Shown in pieces: positions 1 through 6,353 of a stretch of DNA of 8,452 nucleotides; position 1 is the stretch's first letter; every line of letters starts with the position of its first letter. The stretch is from contig WFYH01000163.1 in NCBI GenBank assembly GCA_015490215.1, forward strand, positions 1-8,452. Direction: 5' to 3'. Position numbers and translations under genes: made by a program. This DNA is from Aquificaceae bacterium (lineage in GTDB: Bacteria > Aquificota > Aquificia > Aquificales > Aquificaceae). Below the pieces are notes generated by a model. That model was not told where the DNA came from, did not search any database, and worked only from the letters and a program-made list of their open reading frames with translations.

Positions 1-1546
1 AGTCTATATACTCACCCCCTATGAGCTCGCATATGCCCTTGTAGGAATAGCCTATATCTATTATTCTGATGACGCAGCCGTAAGCCAGACTGCACACCTG
101 GTCATCGCCCTTTGAGAAGGACTTCCCGCCCCCGGACTCCGCTATGGTGTTCTCGTTGTAGTTGGTTTTTGAGTGAAAGCGGTTAAACCCGAAAACACCG
201 AACTTCCTGTCCACGTAAAGGGTTATGGGCCTGTCAGAACCGTAGACCTGTCCCACGAGGGGAACCATGGAAGCGATATTTGAGGAGAAGAGTGTCGAGT
301 AACGCATGAAGAGGTCATTCCTGCCGGGAATAGTTCCGAGGGGAAGGCACTCAAAGAGAGAGTTTACAAGTGCAACGTCTATCTCTCTGACAAGCTGGAA
401 GTTCTTCTTCTGCATCTTGTTCAGGAAGTCGCTTGAGATACGGTTGAGCATCTCCCGACTCTCAGCGCTTATGAAGGAAAACAGGGACGCCTCGTAGGGG
501 AGTTTTCCGTCCTCGGTCAGCTCAAGGACAAATCTTGCATCCTCCGCCCTTGCCTGTATTGAAGGAAAGAACTTCACGAGAGGATTTTTGTCCGCTGCGT
601 GTATCGCATACCTTGCCTTCGAGTCTATCTCAAGACGCCTCTTTGCAGGATCCTTCACTCTGACCACAAGCGCGGCTATAAAGGGATCGGGGAGGGGAGT
701 TGAAACTTCCCTGGTATCGTAAGGAAACAGTATGTTCGAGAACTCCCACAGCGTTACGGCGTTCGGGAAGCGGTTTACGTGAAAACCTCTCCACCTCCTC
801 TCCTTTTCCGCCTGTCTTACGACCAGGTCCGCATCCTCTGAAGCTTCGGACTCCTTCTCCACCCTTATGACGGTATCGTGATCGAGTATCTGGAGGTTTA
901 TGTCCCTGTTTTCCGCCTCCGCGGTTCCTTCAAAGGCAGGGTTGAAGATGGACTTGAGAGTGGTTACGAGTTCCGTCGGCTCCACAACTCTCGGTCCGTA
1001 GTCTTTGAGAATTCCTTCGAGCTTGGTAATTTCATCCCTGACAAAGTTGAACTTCTCCCTGAGGTCCTCGCCCTTTTCAAAGGGATACAGAACCCAGACG
1101 TAGTTTTTAAAGATCCTCGGCTTTGCTCCCGCCCAGAACTCTTCCCTTGAAGCTTTGAGAAAGAACTCGTATCTGTAGTCTATGAGCTTCCGGACGACTT
1201 CGGGATTCCTTACGTTCGGCACATGCCCGTGGAGGCTCTTCCAGTAATCAAGAAAGGGTTTTATGTTTGAATCCGCATAGCAGAAAAATCCTATAACGGT
1301 GCCGTTCGGGTAGGAGTGATTGATGAAGGCTTCAAAGTTATCCTCGTCTCCGTCTCCGAGGTAAGGAGGGACGTGAAGAGAGAAGATAATACCCATCCCT
1401 GTCTTCGTGAGGTATACGCCGTCCTTATACTCAAGGATGGGATAAAGATCATGAAACCTTACCCTTGAATCGTTAAAGGCTTCTATGAGCTTAAGCTCCG
1501 TGGACTGCCCCTTTTCCCCGAGGAGCCTGTCAAGAAAGCCCAGCAT
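1..1546 (-). CDS. traC: TraC, F-type T4SS VirB4-like ATPase (partial, C-terminus beyond window)
   Basis: TraC is the cytoplasmic, inner-membrane-associated ATPase that powers pilin assembly. 515 codons are visible and the frame is open to the left edge; F TraC is about 870 residues, so much of the ATPase domain is missing. Residues 1 to about 440 look like the TraC/VirB4 N-terminal domain. A Walker A-like loop, AESGGGKS, lies at residues 469-476, preceded by NYNEN (462-466). It is followed by the VirB4-type block IIDIGYSYKG (495-504) and ELIGGEYID (507-515). The ATG at 1546-1544 overlaps the traV stop by one base (TGATG), with GGGAGGTG just upstream. The first Gly of Walker A is Ala. The family call is very secure; the missing half, with Walker B, cannot be assessed. 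Confidence 0.97.
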   Translation of the reverse strand, partial: MLGFLDRLLGEKGQSTELKLIEAFNDSRVRFHDLYPILEYKDGVYLTKTGMGIIFSLHVPPYLGDGDEDNFEAFINHSYPNGTVIGFFCYADSNIKPFLDYWKSLHGHVPNVRNPEVVRKLIDYRYEFFLKASREEFWAGAKPRIFKNYVWVLYPFEKGEDLREKFNFVRDEITKLEGILKDYGPRVVEPTELVTTLKSIFNPAFEGTAEAENRDINLQILDHDTVIRVEKESEASEDADLVVRQAEKERRWRGFHVNRFPNAVTLWEFSNILFPYDTREVSTPLPDPFIAALVVRVKDPAKRRLEIDSKARYAIHAADKNPLVKFFPSIQARAEDARFVLELTEDGKLPYEASLFSFISAESREMLNRISSDFLNKMQKKNFQLVREIDVALVNSLFECLPLGTIPGRNDLFMRYSTLFSSNIASMVPLVGQVYGSDRPITLYVDRKFGVFGFNRFHSKTNYNENTIAESGGGKSFSKGDDQVCSLAYGCVIRIIDIGYSYKGICELIGGEYID

Positions 1547-2079
1547 CAATCCACCTCCCTTCCTCTGGGGTCAAGCCACCTTCCCTCCCTGACTATCGTG
1601 TAGATGAAGTGTCCCTCCACAAGGTTACCGCTTTTGTCCACATACGGGTATATCCATATCCTCTGAACAAGAGCCTCCTCCCTGACGGGAATGGGCTTGC
1701 CTTCATAGGGGTCGAGCTCATCCTTAAACCGCTTAATGGTCACCGTTCTTACATACCTGCACACCTTTTCTTCTTCAACGTCGGGTTCATAGGGGTCTGT
1801 CTCCTCTTCAGTACACACCCTTTTAAGTTCGGTTGTGCCTATGAGCACCACCTTGTTCCCTTCACCTTTTATAACCGCATAGCCTCCTTCTGTTCCGTCA
1901 ATCTCGGGTGTTTCTTTAAGGAGTCTTTCATGGTTCTCATACACATACTCCATGGTCCCGCATACCCCCGTCCCCTCGGTAGCCTCGCACTTGAAGTTTT
2001 CGTGCCCGACGGAAAGCATCTTTGCGCATGAAAAGAGTAGCGGAGCCATACACACAAGCAGCCATGCCCTGGGCTTCAT
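1546..2079 (-). CDS. traV: TraV, outer-membrane lipoprotein of the T4SS core
   Basis: TraV is the outer-membrane lipoprotein (VirB7-like role) that joins TraK and TraB in the envelope-spanning core. The 177-residue protein has a lipoprotein signal peptide with lipobox LFSC (Cys18). It then shows the TraV pattern F-x-C ... C-x-T-M-E (Cys31, Cys40, TMEYVYENHERL). The C-terminus has the TraV block RIWIYPYVDKSGNLVEG (140-156), comparable to LWIAPYIDNQ in F TraV. The middle (about 65-130) differs from the Pro-rich linker of F TraV. It is charged, carries two further Cys (89, 107), and repeats DPYE at 95-98 and 123-126. The ATG overlaps the dsbC stop by four bases (ATGA) and the stop overlaps traC by one. 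Length matches F TraV (about 170). Confidence 0.92.
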   Translation of the reverse strand: MKPRAWLLVCMAPLLFSCAKMLSVGHENFKCEATEGTGVCGTMEYVYENHERLLKETPEIDGTEGGYAVIKGEGNKVVLIGTTELKRVCTEEETDPYEPDVEEEKVCRYVRTVTIKRFKDELDPYEGKPIPVREEALVQRIWIYPYVDKSGNLVEGHFIYTIVREGRWLDPRGREVD

Positions 2080-2789
2080 CTTCCTTTCCCTCCGAGGTAG
2101 TCCTCAAGCTCTTTAACGTTGAATCCCTCAATCCTGATGCCGTCCTCCCTTATGAAGAGCGGGGTTCCTGAAACCCCTATTATCTGTCCCACAAGTATAT
2201 GCTTTTTAAGTCTGTCCTCTCCCTCCTTGCACCTGTCCGCTTTCACTTCTCCACCGCTCAGTGCGGTGTCGTAAGCTTTGGTTTTATCCTCCGAGCATAG
2301 GATCCTTACACTCTTTGAAAACGCTTCCGGGTGGATGTTTAGCGGGAACAGGAACACATAAAGTTCCACGTTCTTGTTTTTGAGGTATGCATGAGCCTTT
2401 CTACAGAAAGGGCAGTCAGGATCGGAGATCATTATTAGCTTCTTTCCGCCCTTCCCGAACGTTATCTTCAGAGCGTCCTCAAGGGGCAGTTTTGATACAT
2501 CTACCCTGTTTATCTCCCTGTATCTTTCCTTTGTCAGGTTCTTACCCGTTTTGGCGTCCACGAGTGCCCCTATCAAGAGATATTTGCCGTCCTTACTCAT
2601 GTATATGAGCATCTTCTTTCCGTTCCTCTCAACAACGAGTTCCTTTAAGCTTCCGAGGTTTCTCTCTTCAAGGACCTTAATACCGTACTGCTTGAAGATT
2701 TCGGGCTCGGCAAACCCGAATCCTGCAAGAGAGAGGATTAAGAAACCAACGTTAAAAGAAAACCTTTTTACTGCATTCCCTATCCTCAT
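2076..2789 (-). CDS. dsbC: DsbC-family periplasmic disulfide isomerase
   Basis: A probable thiol-disulfide isomerase that corrects disulfides in exported T4SS proteins. The 237 residues match E. coli DsbC in length. An N-terminal signal peptide ends near GFAEPE (25-30). The DsbC-type dimerisation region covers about 30-100, with V-D-x-x-TGKNLT at 77-86. A thioredoxin fold follows: DPDCPFCRKAH places the redox pair at Cys126/Cys129, and SGTP (207-210) gives the cis-proline loop. A second pair, Cys165/Cys187, fits the structural disulfide of DsbC. The motif is CPFC rather than CGYC of E. coli DsbC. The ATG at 2789 has GGAGG upstream and overlaps the previous gene by 38 bases. DsbC genes next to traC/traV are known in SXT-like elements; F carries the related TrbB. 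Confidence 0.92.
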   Translation of the reverse strand: MRIGNAVKRFSFNVGFLILSLAGFGFAEPEIFKQYGIKVLEERNLGSLKELVVERNGKKMLIYMSKDGKYLLIGALVDAKTGKNLTKERYREINRVDVSKLPLEDALKITFGKGGKKLIMISDPDCPFCRKAHAYLKNKNVELYVFLFPLNIHPEAFSKSVRILCSEDKTKAYDTALSGGEVKADRCKEGEDRLKKHILVGQIIGVSGTPLFIREDGIRIEGFNVKELEDYLGGKGR

Positions 2790-3117
2790 AGAGCTCCTCC
2801 AGAAAGACCCTTCCGTTTACCCTGACTCTTGTATTCGGAGGGAGACATAGGCAGTTTCTTCTTACCCTGCCTTCAAAATTGCAGAGCATGAGGTAATGCC
2901 TGAATCCTTCGGTATGGAACCCCCTCTCACCGTATGAGGGGAAAACAAAGAGCATTCCCGCATATTTGCCCTTTGGATGTTTATCAAACTTCCGAAGCCC
3001 CTCAGCCTGAAGCCATGGCTTGTGAGCTATAAGGTAGAGGTTCCCGTCTGTAACCGTTGCCTCAAAATCACCGCACCCCATCATTAAGACCGCTCCTGTA
3101 AGTATCAACTTCCTCAA
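2752..3117 (-). CDS. Small lipoprotein with a DUF192-like segment, function unknown
   Basis: A 121-residue protein between traB and dsbC that is not a standard F-type T4SS component. The N-terminus MRKLILTGAVLMMGC looks like a lipoprotein signal, with Cys15 as the lipidation site, although Met at -3 is not ideal. From residue 27 the pattern NLYLIAHKPWLQAEGL ... GMLFVFP (54-60) resembles the start of DUF192 proteins (R-x-x-GLM-x-R ... GMLFVF). The usual FWM-N-T-x-I-P-L-D part is not clear; GFRHYLMLCN (71-80) sits in its place. The Cys at 79, 89, 91 and 115 could form disulfides. The TTG start at 3117 is favoured by GGAGGG seven bases upstream and by the signal peptide. A later ATG at 3084 (AGGAG upstream) would destroy the signal. 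It overlaps traB by 50 bases and dsbC by 38. DUF192 membership is inference. Confidence 0.75.
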   Translation of the reverse strand: MRKLILTGAVLMMGCGDFEATVTDGNLYLIAHKPWLQAEGLRKFDKHPKGKYAGMLFVFPSYGERGFHTEGFRHYLMLCNFEGRVRRNCLCLPPNTRVRVNGRVFLEELYEDRECSKKVFF

Positions 3118-4270
3118 GTTTGTGCCCTCCGTAGAAGAGGACCGACACTCTCTGTCCCGCCTGCACCTCTATAACGGGGAAGTACTCCTTGGCAAGCTGA
3201 ACGTAAAACTCCGCAAGCCTCCTCGCAGCTGAGGAAACTCCGCTTGCAACCGCAACCTTGGTTACATCCTCAGGCTGGATACTCTCAAGAGTTCCTACGG
3301 GTGAGATCTGAACGGTAGTAGAGGAAGCCCTGAGTATGTTCCCTATCCCTTCCAGAAGCCCCGCCATGAACTGCTTGGCAAGGACGCTCCCGAACTTTGA
3401 AACCACCCTGCCCTTCAGCCCCGTTTTACCGTCCGCATCAACTACCGTGCCTTTGACTTTCTTCTCGTATATCTTTCCGTCTCTGCTTATACAGGAGATA
3501 CCGATAAGCTCCAGGTATGCCCTCTCGGAGGAGAGTTCTCCCCAGCCGGAGGCGTGGACAAAGCATCCTTTGAGATTAAGCCTCCTGTTGTTCGCAAGAA
3601 TACTCTTATCCGTCAGGAGTATAAGGACGGGATGGGGATTCTCTCTTCCGTACTGAAGCGTCGGGGCATCAAGTCCGTTAAGAAGTATCCCTTTAGTAAA
3701 TCCCAGGGGTATATAAAGCTCCCCCTTTTCTTCCTCCTTCTTCGAAGTTTTCTCCTTGCCGGTTTTATCATCCTTCTCGGGACCGAATTCCCTTATGACG
3801 GGTGGTTGCTTTTCCTTCCTACGGGAAGATCTGAGCATTACAGGCTTCGGAGACTGCACGGGTTCATCAAGCTTTATCTTTATAGGCGGGAGCTTGGGCT
3901 CTGTCTTCTCGGTCCCGACTTTCTCTTTCTTGTTCGGAATTTCAATTTTAACGCTCTCCCGAACGGTTTGCCGGGACTCGGAATCCATCGTCTTAACCTC
4001 TGAAGCCCTCATGTTTTTGAGCAAACTCTCTATGCTCTCGAGCCTCTCCTGAAGTTTATCCATCCTCCGTTCCATTACAGCTTTCCAGTCCTCATCAGGG
4101 TAGAGGGTTGGTTGCTCTTCTCCTTGAGATCGGGGTGTCTTCTGTCCTGCGGATATAAGGCTGACCAGACTCCACAGCATACTGCCTGCAAGGGAAAGAA
4201 CAAGCGAGCCTATAAGAACACCAAATACGAGTCTTTTCCTTTTAGTCAGCTTGTCCCTGACGCTCTCCAT
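3068..4270 (-). CDS. traB: TraB, VirB10-like envelope-spanning T4SS core protein
   Basis: TraB is anchored in the inner membrane and spans the periplasm to join TraK and TraV at the outer membrane. Counting from the ATG at 4270 (400 residues), there is a basic cytoplasmic tail and one transmembrane segment (about 13-40). A coiled-coil stretch follows (about 61-90, ERRMDKLQERLESIESLL), then a Lys/Glu/Pro-rich periplasmic linker (about 100-182). The TraB/VirB10 beta-barrel domain starts near LYIPLGFTKGILLNGLDAP. Family hallmarks are KGCFVHASGWGELSSERA (234-251), ISC at 258-260, KVKGTVVDADGKTGLKGRVV (271-290) and FPVIEVQAGQRVSVLF (364-379). Cys236 and Cys260 may pair. An in-frame GTG at 4279 is possible, but AAAGG is well placed only for the ATG. 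It overlaps traK by 29 bases and the next gene by 50. F TraB is 475 residues. Confidence 0.96.
   Translation of the reverse strand: MESVRDKLTKRKRLVFGVLIGSLVLSLAGSMLWSLVSLISAGQKTPRSQGEEQPTLYPDEDWKAVMERRMDKLQERLESIESLLKNMRASEVKTMDSESRQTVRESVKIEIPNKKEKVGTEKTEPKLPPIKIKLDEPVQSPKPVMLRSSRRKEKQPPVIREFGPEKDDKTGKEKTSKKEEEKGELYIPLGFTKGILLNGLDAPTLQYGRENPHPVLILLTDKSILANNRRLNLKGCFVHASGWGELSSERAYLELIGISCISRDGKIYEKKVKGTVVDADGKTGLKGRVVSKFGSVLAKQFMAGLLEGIGNILRASSTTVQISPVGTLESIQPEDVTKVAVASGVSSAARRLAEFYVQLAKEYFPVIEVQAGQRVSVLFYGGHKLEEVDTYRSGLNDGVR
3125..3130 (-). promoter_or_regulatory. Ribosome-binding site supporting a TTG start
   Basis: GGAGGG on the minus strand, seven bases before the TTG at 3117-3115, inside the 3' end of traB. 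It supports the TTG start that gives the lipoprotein its signal peptide. Confidence 0.6.
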
Positions 4271-5018
4271 CCGTGCCACCCTTTAGATTCTTCATGACAT
4301 CCTCAATAAAGCTCTGGTAACGGGGTTTTTCCTTCTCTTGCCTCTTAACGACCGCCACAAGGTAAGCCCTTTCGTCGGGCTGAATAAACTCCTTCGTAAT
4401 TGCCAGGGCGTAGGGTCTTCCGAACTCTTTACGCAGGAGGTTTTCAAAAAACTCCATATCCTCTCTCACCCTTAAGGTCTTCTGAGTTTTATTCATAAGA
4501 ACCGCCTTTACAACTCTGTACTCCCATCCGCTCCATTCCTCCTGAACCACTACCACGAGGGACGGTGTGTCTATTGCGTAAGTCCTTACCCTGACATCGT
4601 ATCCCGGAGGCGGTTCTCCTCTGAGGGCGAGCTTCACGAGCTGCGCCAGGATCTCCTCATGCTCCCTTTCCTTCTCAAGAGGAGGCTCTTTACGGAGCGG
4701 TTTCCTTGTATCTATGACGTTGAACTTTCCCGGCGGTTTGGAAACCGGAAGCAGATAGAAGAGGTAGCTCCTTCCGCTTTTTGTCCTGACATACAGATCC
4801 GCCTTTTCGCCATCCGCCGTTCTTACAAGAACCTCCCTGCCCTTCACCTTGACACTTACGAACCGGCTTGATGTGAGCACCTTCTCCACATCCTCGGGAA
4901 ATACGAAAAGACTGAATGCTTTATCTGACACCTCCACGCTTACAGGCTCTCCCCTGTAGAGTATTTCCTCTGCAAAGCACAAAGCCGCAATCAGCAGTCC
5001 CGCCAGAAGCCTACTCAT
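4242..5018 (-). CDS. traK: TraK, VirB9-like secretin-type core protein
   Basis: TraK is the periplasmic partner of TraB and TraV in the outer-membrane part of the core complex. The 258-residue protein begins with a signal peptide (MSRLLAGLLIAALCFA, cleavage likely after Ala16). A beta-rich N-terminal half follows: GEPVSVEVSDKAFSLFVFPEDVEKV resembles the TraK opening with its conserved F-P. A charged linker covers about 105-125 (RKPLRKEPPLEKEREHEE). The C-terminal half contains PPGYDVRVRTYAIDTPSLVVVVQ and EWSGWEYRVVKAVLMN, a TraK-like block. Length is close to F TraK (about 242). The ATG overlaps the last eight bases of traE, and the 3' end overlaps traB by 29. Identity rests on these patterns and on the traE-K-B order. 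Confident, though the sequence is divergent. Confidence 0.92.
   Translation of the reverse strand: MSRLLAGLLIAALCFAEEILYRGEPVSVEVSDKAFSLFVFPEDVEKVLTSSRFVSVKVKGREVLVRTADGEKADLYVRTKSGRSYLFYLLPVSKPPGKFNVIDTRKPLRKEPPLEKEREHEEILAQLVKLALRGEPPPGYDVRVRTYAIDTPSLVVVVQEEWSGWEYRVVKAVLMNKTQKTLRVREDMEFFENLLRKEFGRPYALAITKEFIQPDERAYLVAVVKRQEKEKPRYQSFIEDVMKNLKGGTDGERQGQAD
4276..4284 (-). promoter_or_regulatory. Ribosome-binding site deciding the traB start
   Basis: AAAGGGTGG on the minus strand. Its AAGG core lies nine bases before the ATG at 4270, whereas it abuts the alternative GTG at 4279. This favours the ATG, which removes three residues from the longest possible TraB. Confidence 0.5.
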
Positions 5019-5535
5019 ACTTGAACCCCACCAGATACGGTTTCCCGTGAATTATCCTCATGTAAAGTTTGAAGGTCGCTGTCCTGTTCTCTATCTCCTC
5101 TCCCCCGACCTCCTTCCTGAGCCTTCCTTTAACGGATATTTCCCTCGTTTTGGGATCAAGCTTCCAAGTTCCCTCAAAAGGATGGAACACCTGCTCAATT
5201 CTGTCTTTCTTTATGCGCTTCCCTTCTTCTATTAGCGCAAGCTTCACGTCATCTGAGTAAGCATACTGGGTGAGCAGTTTTACCCTCTCCTCTACGTTTT
5301 CAGGGTTGAAGTTGGTGATGAGGTTGGTGAAGTATCTTGCCCAGAGGAGCACATACTCCCTGCCACTTACATACACCTTTTCATAGGGCGGAAGATATAC
5401 GACTATTTCCCTCTTGAGGGAGAGGGAGATGACTATAAATATCAGGGCAAGGTTCACCACAAGCAGGAACCCGACCAAGATTAGGAGTATCCGGCTCTGC
5501 TCCCTGAGGTTTTCCCATATCTCCAGATACTTCAA
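5011..5535 (-). CDS. traE: TraE, VirB8-like inner-membrane assembly protein
   Basis: TraE is a bitopic inner-membrane protein needed for pilus assembly, with a VirB8-like periplasmic domain. The 174-residue product has a short cytoplasmic tail and one transmembrane helix (about 16-38). The periplasmic domain includes VVYLPPYEKVYVSGREY (45-61), a TraE-type P-P followed by S-x-x-Y. Further on are LLWARYFTNLITNFNPENVEERV, QVFHPFEGTW (115-124) and VKGRLRKEVGGEEIE, all typical of TraE. The start is TTG at 5535-5533, which overlaps the traL stop (TTGA). GGGAGG lies seven bases upstream and no better start exists nearby. The last bases carry the traK start. Length is near F TraE (188). Confidence 0.95.
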   Translation of the reverse strand: MKYLEIWENLREQSRILLILVGFLLVVNLALIFIVISLSLKREIVVYLPPYEKVYVSGREYVLLWARYFTNLITNFNPENVEERVKLLTQYAYSDDVKLALIEEGKRIKKDRIEQVFHPFEGTWKLDPKTREISVKGRLRKEVGGEEIENRTATFKLYMRIIHGKPYLVGFKYE

Positions 5536-5816
5536 GCCCTAACCTCCCTTTCCGTGGGCGGAAGGGTCCCCGGGGGAGAGTAAAAACCGAGCTTAAAGGC
5601 AAGGAGCTTGTAGTAGCCCCTTCCCTTTTTCTTGACGTATCTGTAATAAAGAACCGCAGCACCCAGGCTCGCAAAGAAGCCCTTGAATACACCTATCAGC
5701 CATATAAGGGGTACTGCAAATACCAGGAAAACAATAAACATGTCTATTGGGATAATCCCGAGAGCCTTGGGGTCATCGTCCACATATCTGGGTATCCTGT
5801 AAATCTTCTTTTCCAT
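5532..5816 (-). CDS. traL: TraL, small inner-membrane pilus assembly protein
   Basis: TraL is a small inner-membrane protein (VirB3-like role) encoded directly after the pilin. The 94 residues match F TraL (91). The N-terminus YRIPRYVDDDPKALG (6-20) is the family signature (IPR-Y-x-D). It is followed by Asp25 and two hydrophobic helices (about 26-42 and 45-60). The basic segment VKKKGRGYYK comes next, and the end is GFYSPPGTLPPTEREVRA, like the P-P-S/T-x-x-R-x-x ending of TraL. The ATG at 5816 is two bases after the traA stop (TAA TC ATG). Its own stop overlaps the traE start by four bases. Confidence 0.95.
   Translation of the reverse strand: MEKKIYRIPRYVDDDPKALGIIPIDMFIVFLVFAVPLIWLIGVFKGFFASLGAAVLYYRYVKKKGRGYYKLLAFKLGFYSPPGTLPPTEREVRA
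5543..5548 (-). promoter_or_regulatory. Ribosome-binding site for the traE TTG start
   Basis: GGGAGG on the minus strand inside the end of traL, seven bases before the TTG at 5535. It supports a non-ATG start for traE. Confidence 0.6.
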
Positions 5817-5818
5817 GA

Positions 5819-6169
5819 TTACCAGTTATTCCCAAATGCAGCTGCTCCTGCTTCAAAAAACATCCTTGCAATACCCACTGCACCCCCCACGGCCACCGAC
5901 ATTATGACCCCGTAAACCAACGGCTTAAAAGAGTGCATAAGCAAAGCCACGATTATGGATATAACTATCCCTACAATTGCTATAAACTTCCCGAGGTTAC
6001 CCGTTATCCAGGCAATCAGGAGATCGGAAAGGTTTGCCCACGGGTCCGTCGTCTGGGCAAAAGCTGCATCTCCCGCGCCTATGAGGAAGGCAAGAAGGAC
6101 CACGGACAGGGTTCTCAGCTCAGCATGGTGAAGGTAGAAAAACGCCTTAACCCTGCGGAAACTCTTCAT
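5819..6169 (-). CDS. traA: TraA-like conjugative prepilin
   Basis: The probable pilus subunit. From the ATG at 6169 it is 116 residues (F TraA is 121). A long basic leader (MKSFRRVKAFFYLHHAELR) plus hydrophobic core ends at AFA-QTT, giving predicted cleavage after Ala38. The mature protein would be about 78 residues. It has the two-helix pilin layout: helix 1 at about 60-77 (GKFIAIVGIVISIIVALL), a short basic loop HSFKP (79-83), and helix 2 at about 84-103. It ends in FFEAGAAAFGNNW, rich in Ala/Gly. A GTG at 6178 could add three residues, but it lies inside the ribosome-binding site. The call rests on architecture and on the position directly before traL, since pilins are poorly conserved. 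It overlaps the upstream 68-codon gene by 23 bases. Confidence 0.9.
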   Translation of the reverse strand: MKSFRRVKAFFYLHHAELRTLSVVLLAFLIGAGDAAFAQTTDPWANLSDLLIAWITGNLGKFIAIVGIVISIIVALLMHSFKPLVYGVIMSVAVGGAVGIARMFFEAGAAAFGNNW

Positions 6170-6353
6170 GGCAGACACCTCCCTTCAGGTTTGAAATGGC
6201 GTTTTTGACGTACTCACCCACCCAAAAGACCTTCTCCTGAAGTTCCTCCGAGCGCAGGCTCTCATCCGCCTGCATGGCTTCCTCAAGGAGTGTCCTGAAT
6301 TTCTCAAAGTGAAACTTCGCACTTTCAAGGAAGACCAAAGCCCTCTTCTCCAT
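6147..6353 (-). CDS. 68-residue helical protein of unknown function, directly upstream of traA
   Basis: Not recognised. A small, soluble-looking protein with no signal peptide or membrane helix. It is mostly predicted helix with many Glu/Lys residues (ALVFLESAKFHFEKFRTLL, then SEELQEKVFWVGEYVKNAI), which could be a two-helix hairpin. One Cys lies at residue 61. The ATG at 6353 has GGAGG six to seven bases upstream. The gene overlaps the OmpA-like gene by 29 bases and traA by 23, which fits a coupled operon member and argues that it is real. The codon style resembles its neighbours. Position before the pilin might suggest pilin handling or regulation, but nothing in the sequence shows this. 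Another frame here (6185-6382) is Arg-rich and lacks such signals. Confidence 0.68.
   Translation of the reverse strand: MEKRALVFLESAKFHFEKFRTLLEEAMQADESLRSEELQEKVFWVGEYVKNAISNLKGGVCHEEFPQG
6176..6183 (-). promoter_or_regulatory. Strong ribosome-binding site deciding the traA start
   Basis: GGGAGGTG on the minus strand, six bases before the ATG at 6169. The alternative GTG start at 6178 is part of this element, so the ATG is preferred. A strong site fits the need for abundant pilin. Confidence 0.7.

Noticed and set aside
1609..2031. 140-codon open frame on the plus strand
   Set aside because: Antisense to traV, which has clear family motifs; the translation is without domain or signal and there is no good start context.
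3554..4003. 149-codon open frame on the plus strand
   Set aside because: Antisense to the Lys/Glu-rich linker of traB. Low-complexity codons there leave the opposite strand free of stops.
5381..5692. 103-codon open frame on the minus strand
   Set aside because: Out-of-frame reading of traL/traE with Pro/Arg/Gly-rich composition; both true genes have motifs and ribosome-binding sites.
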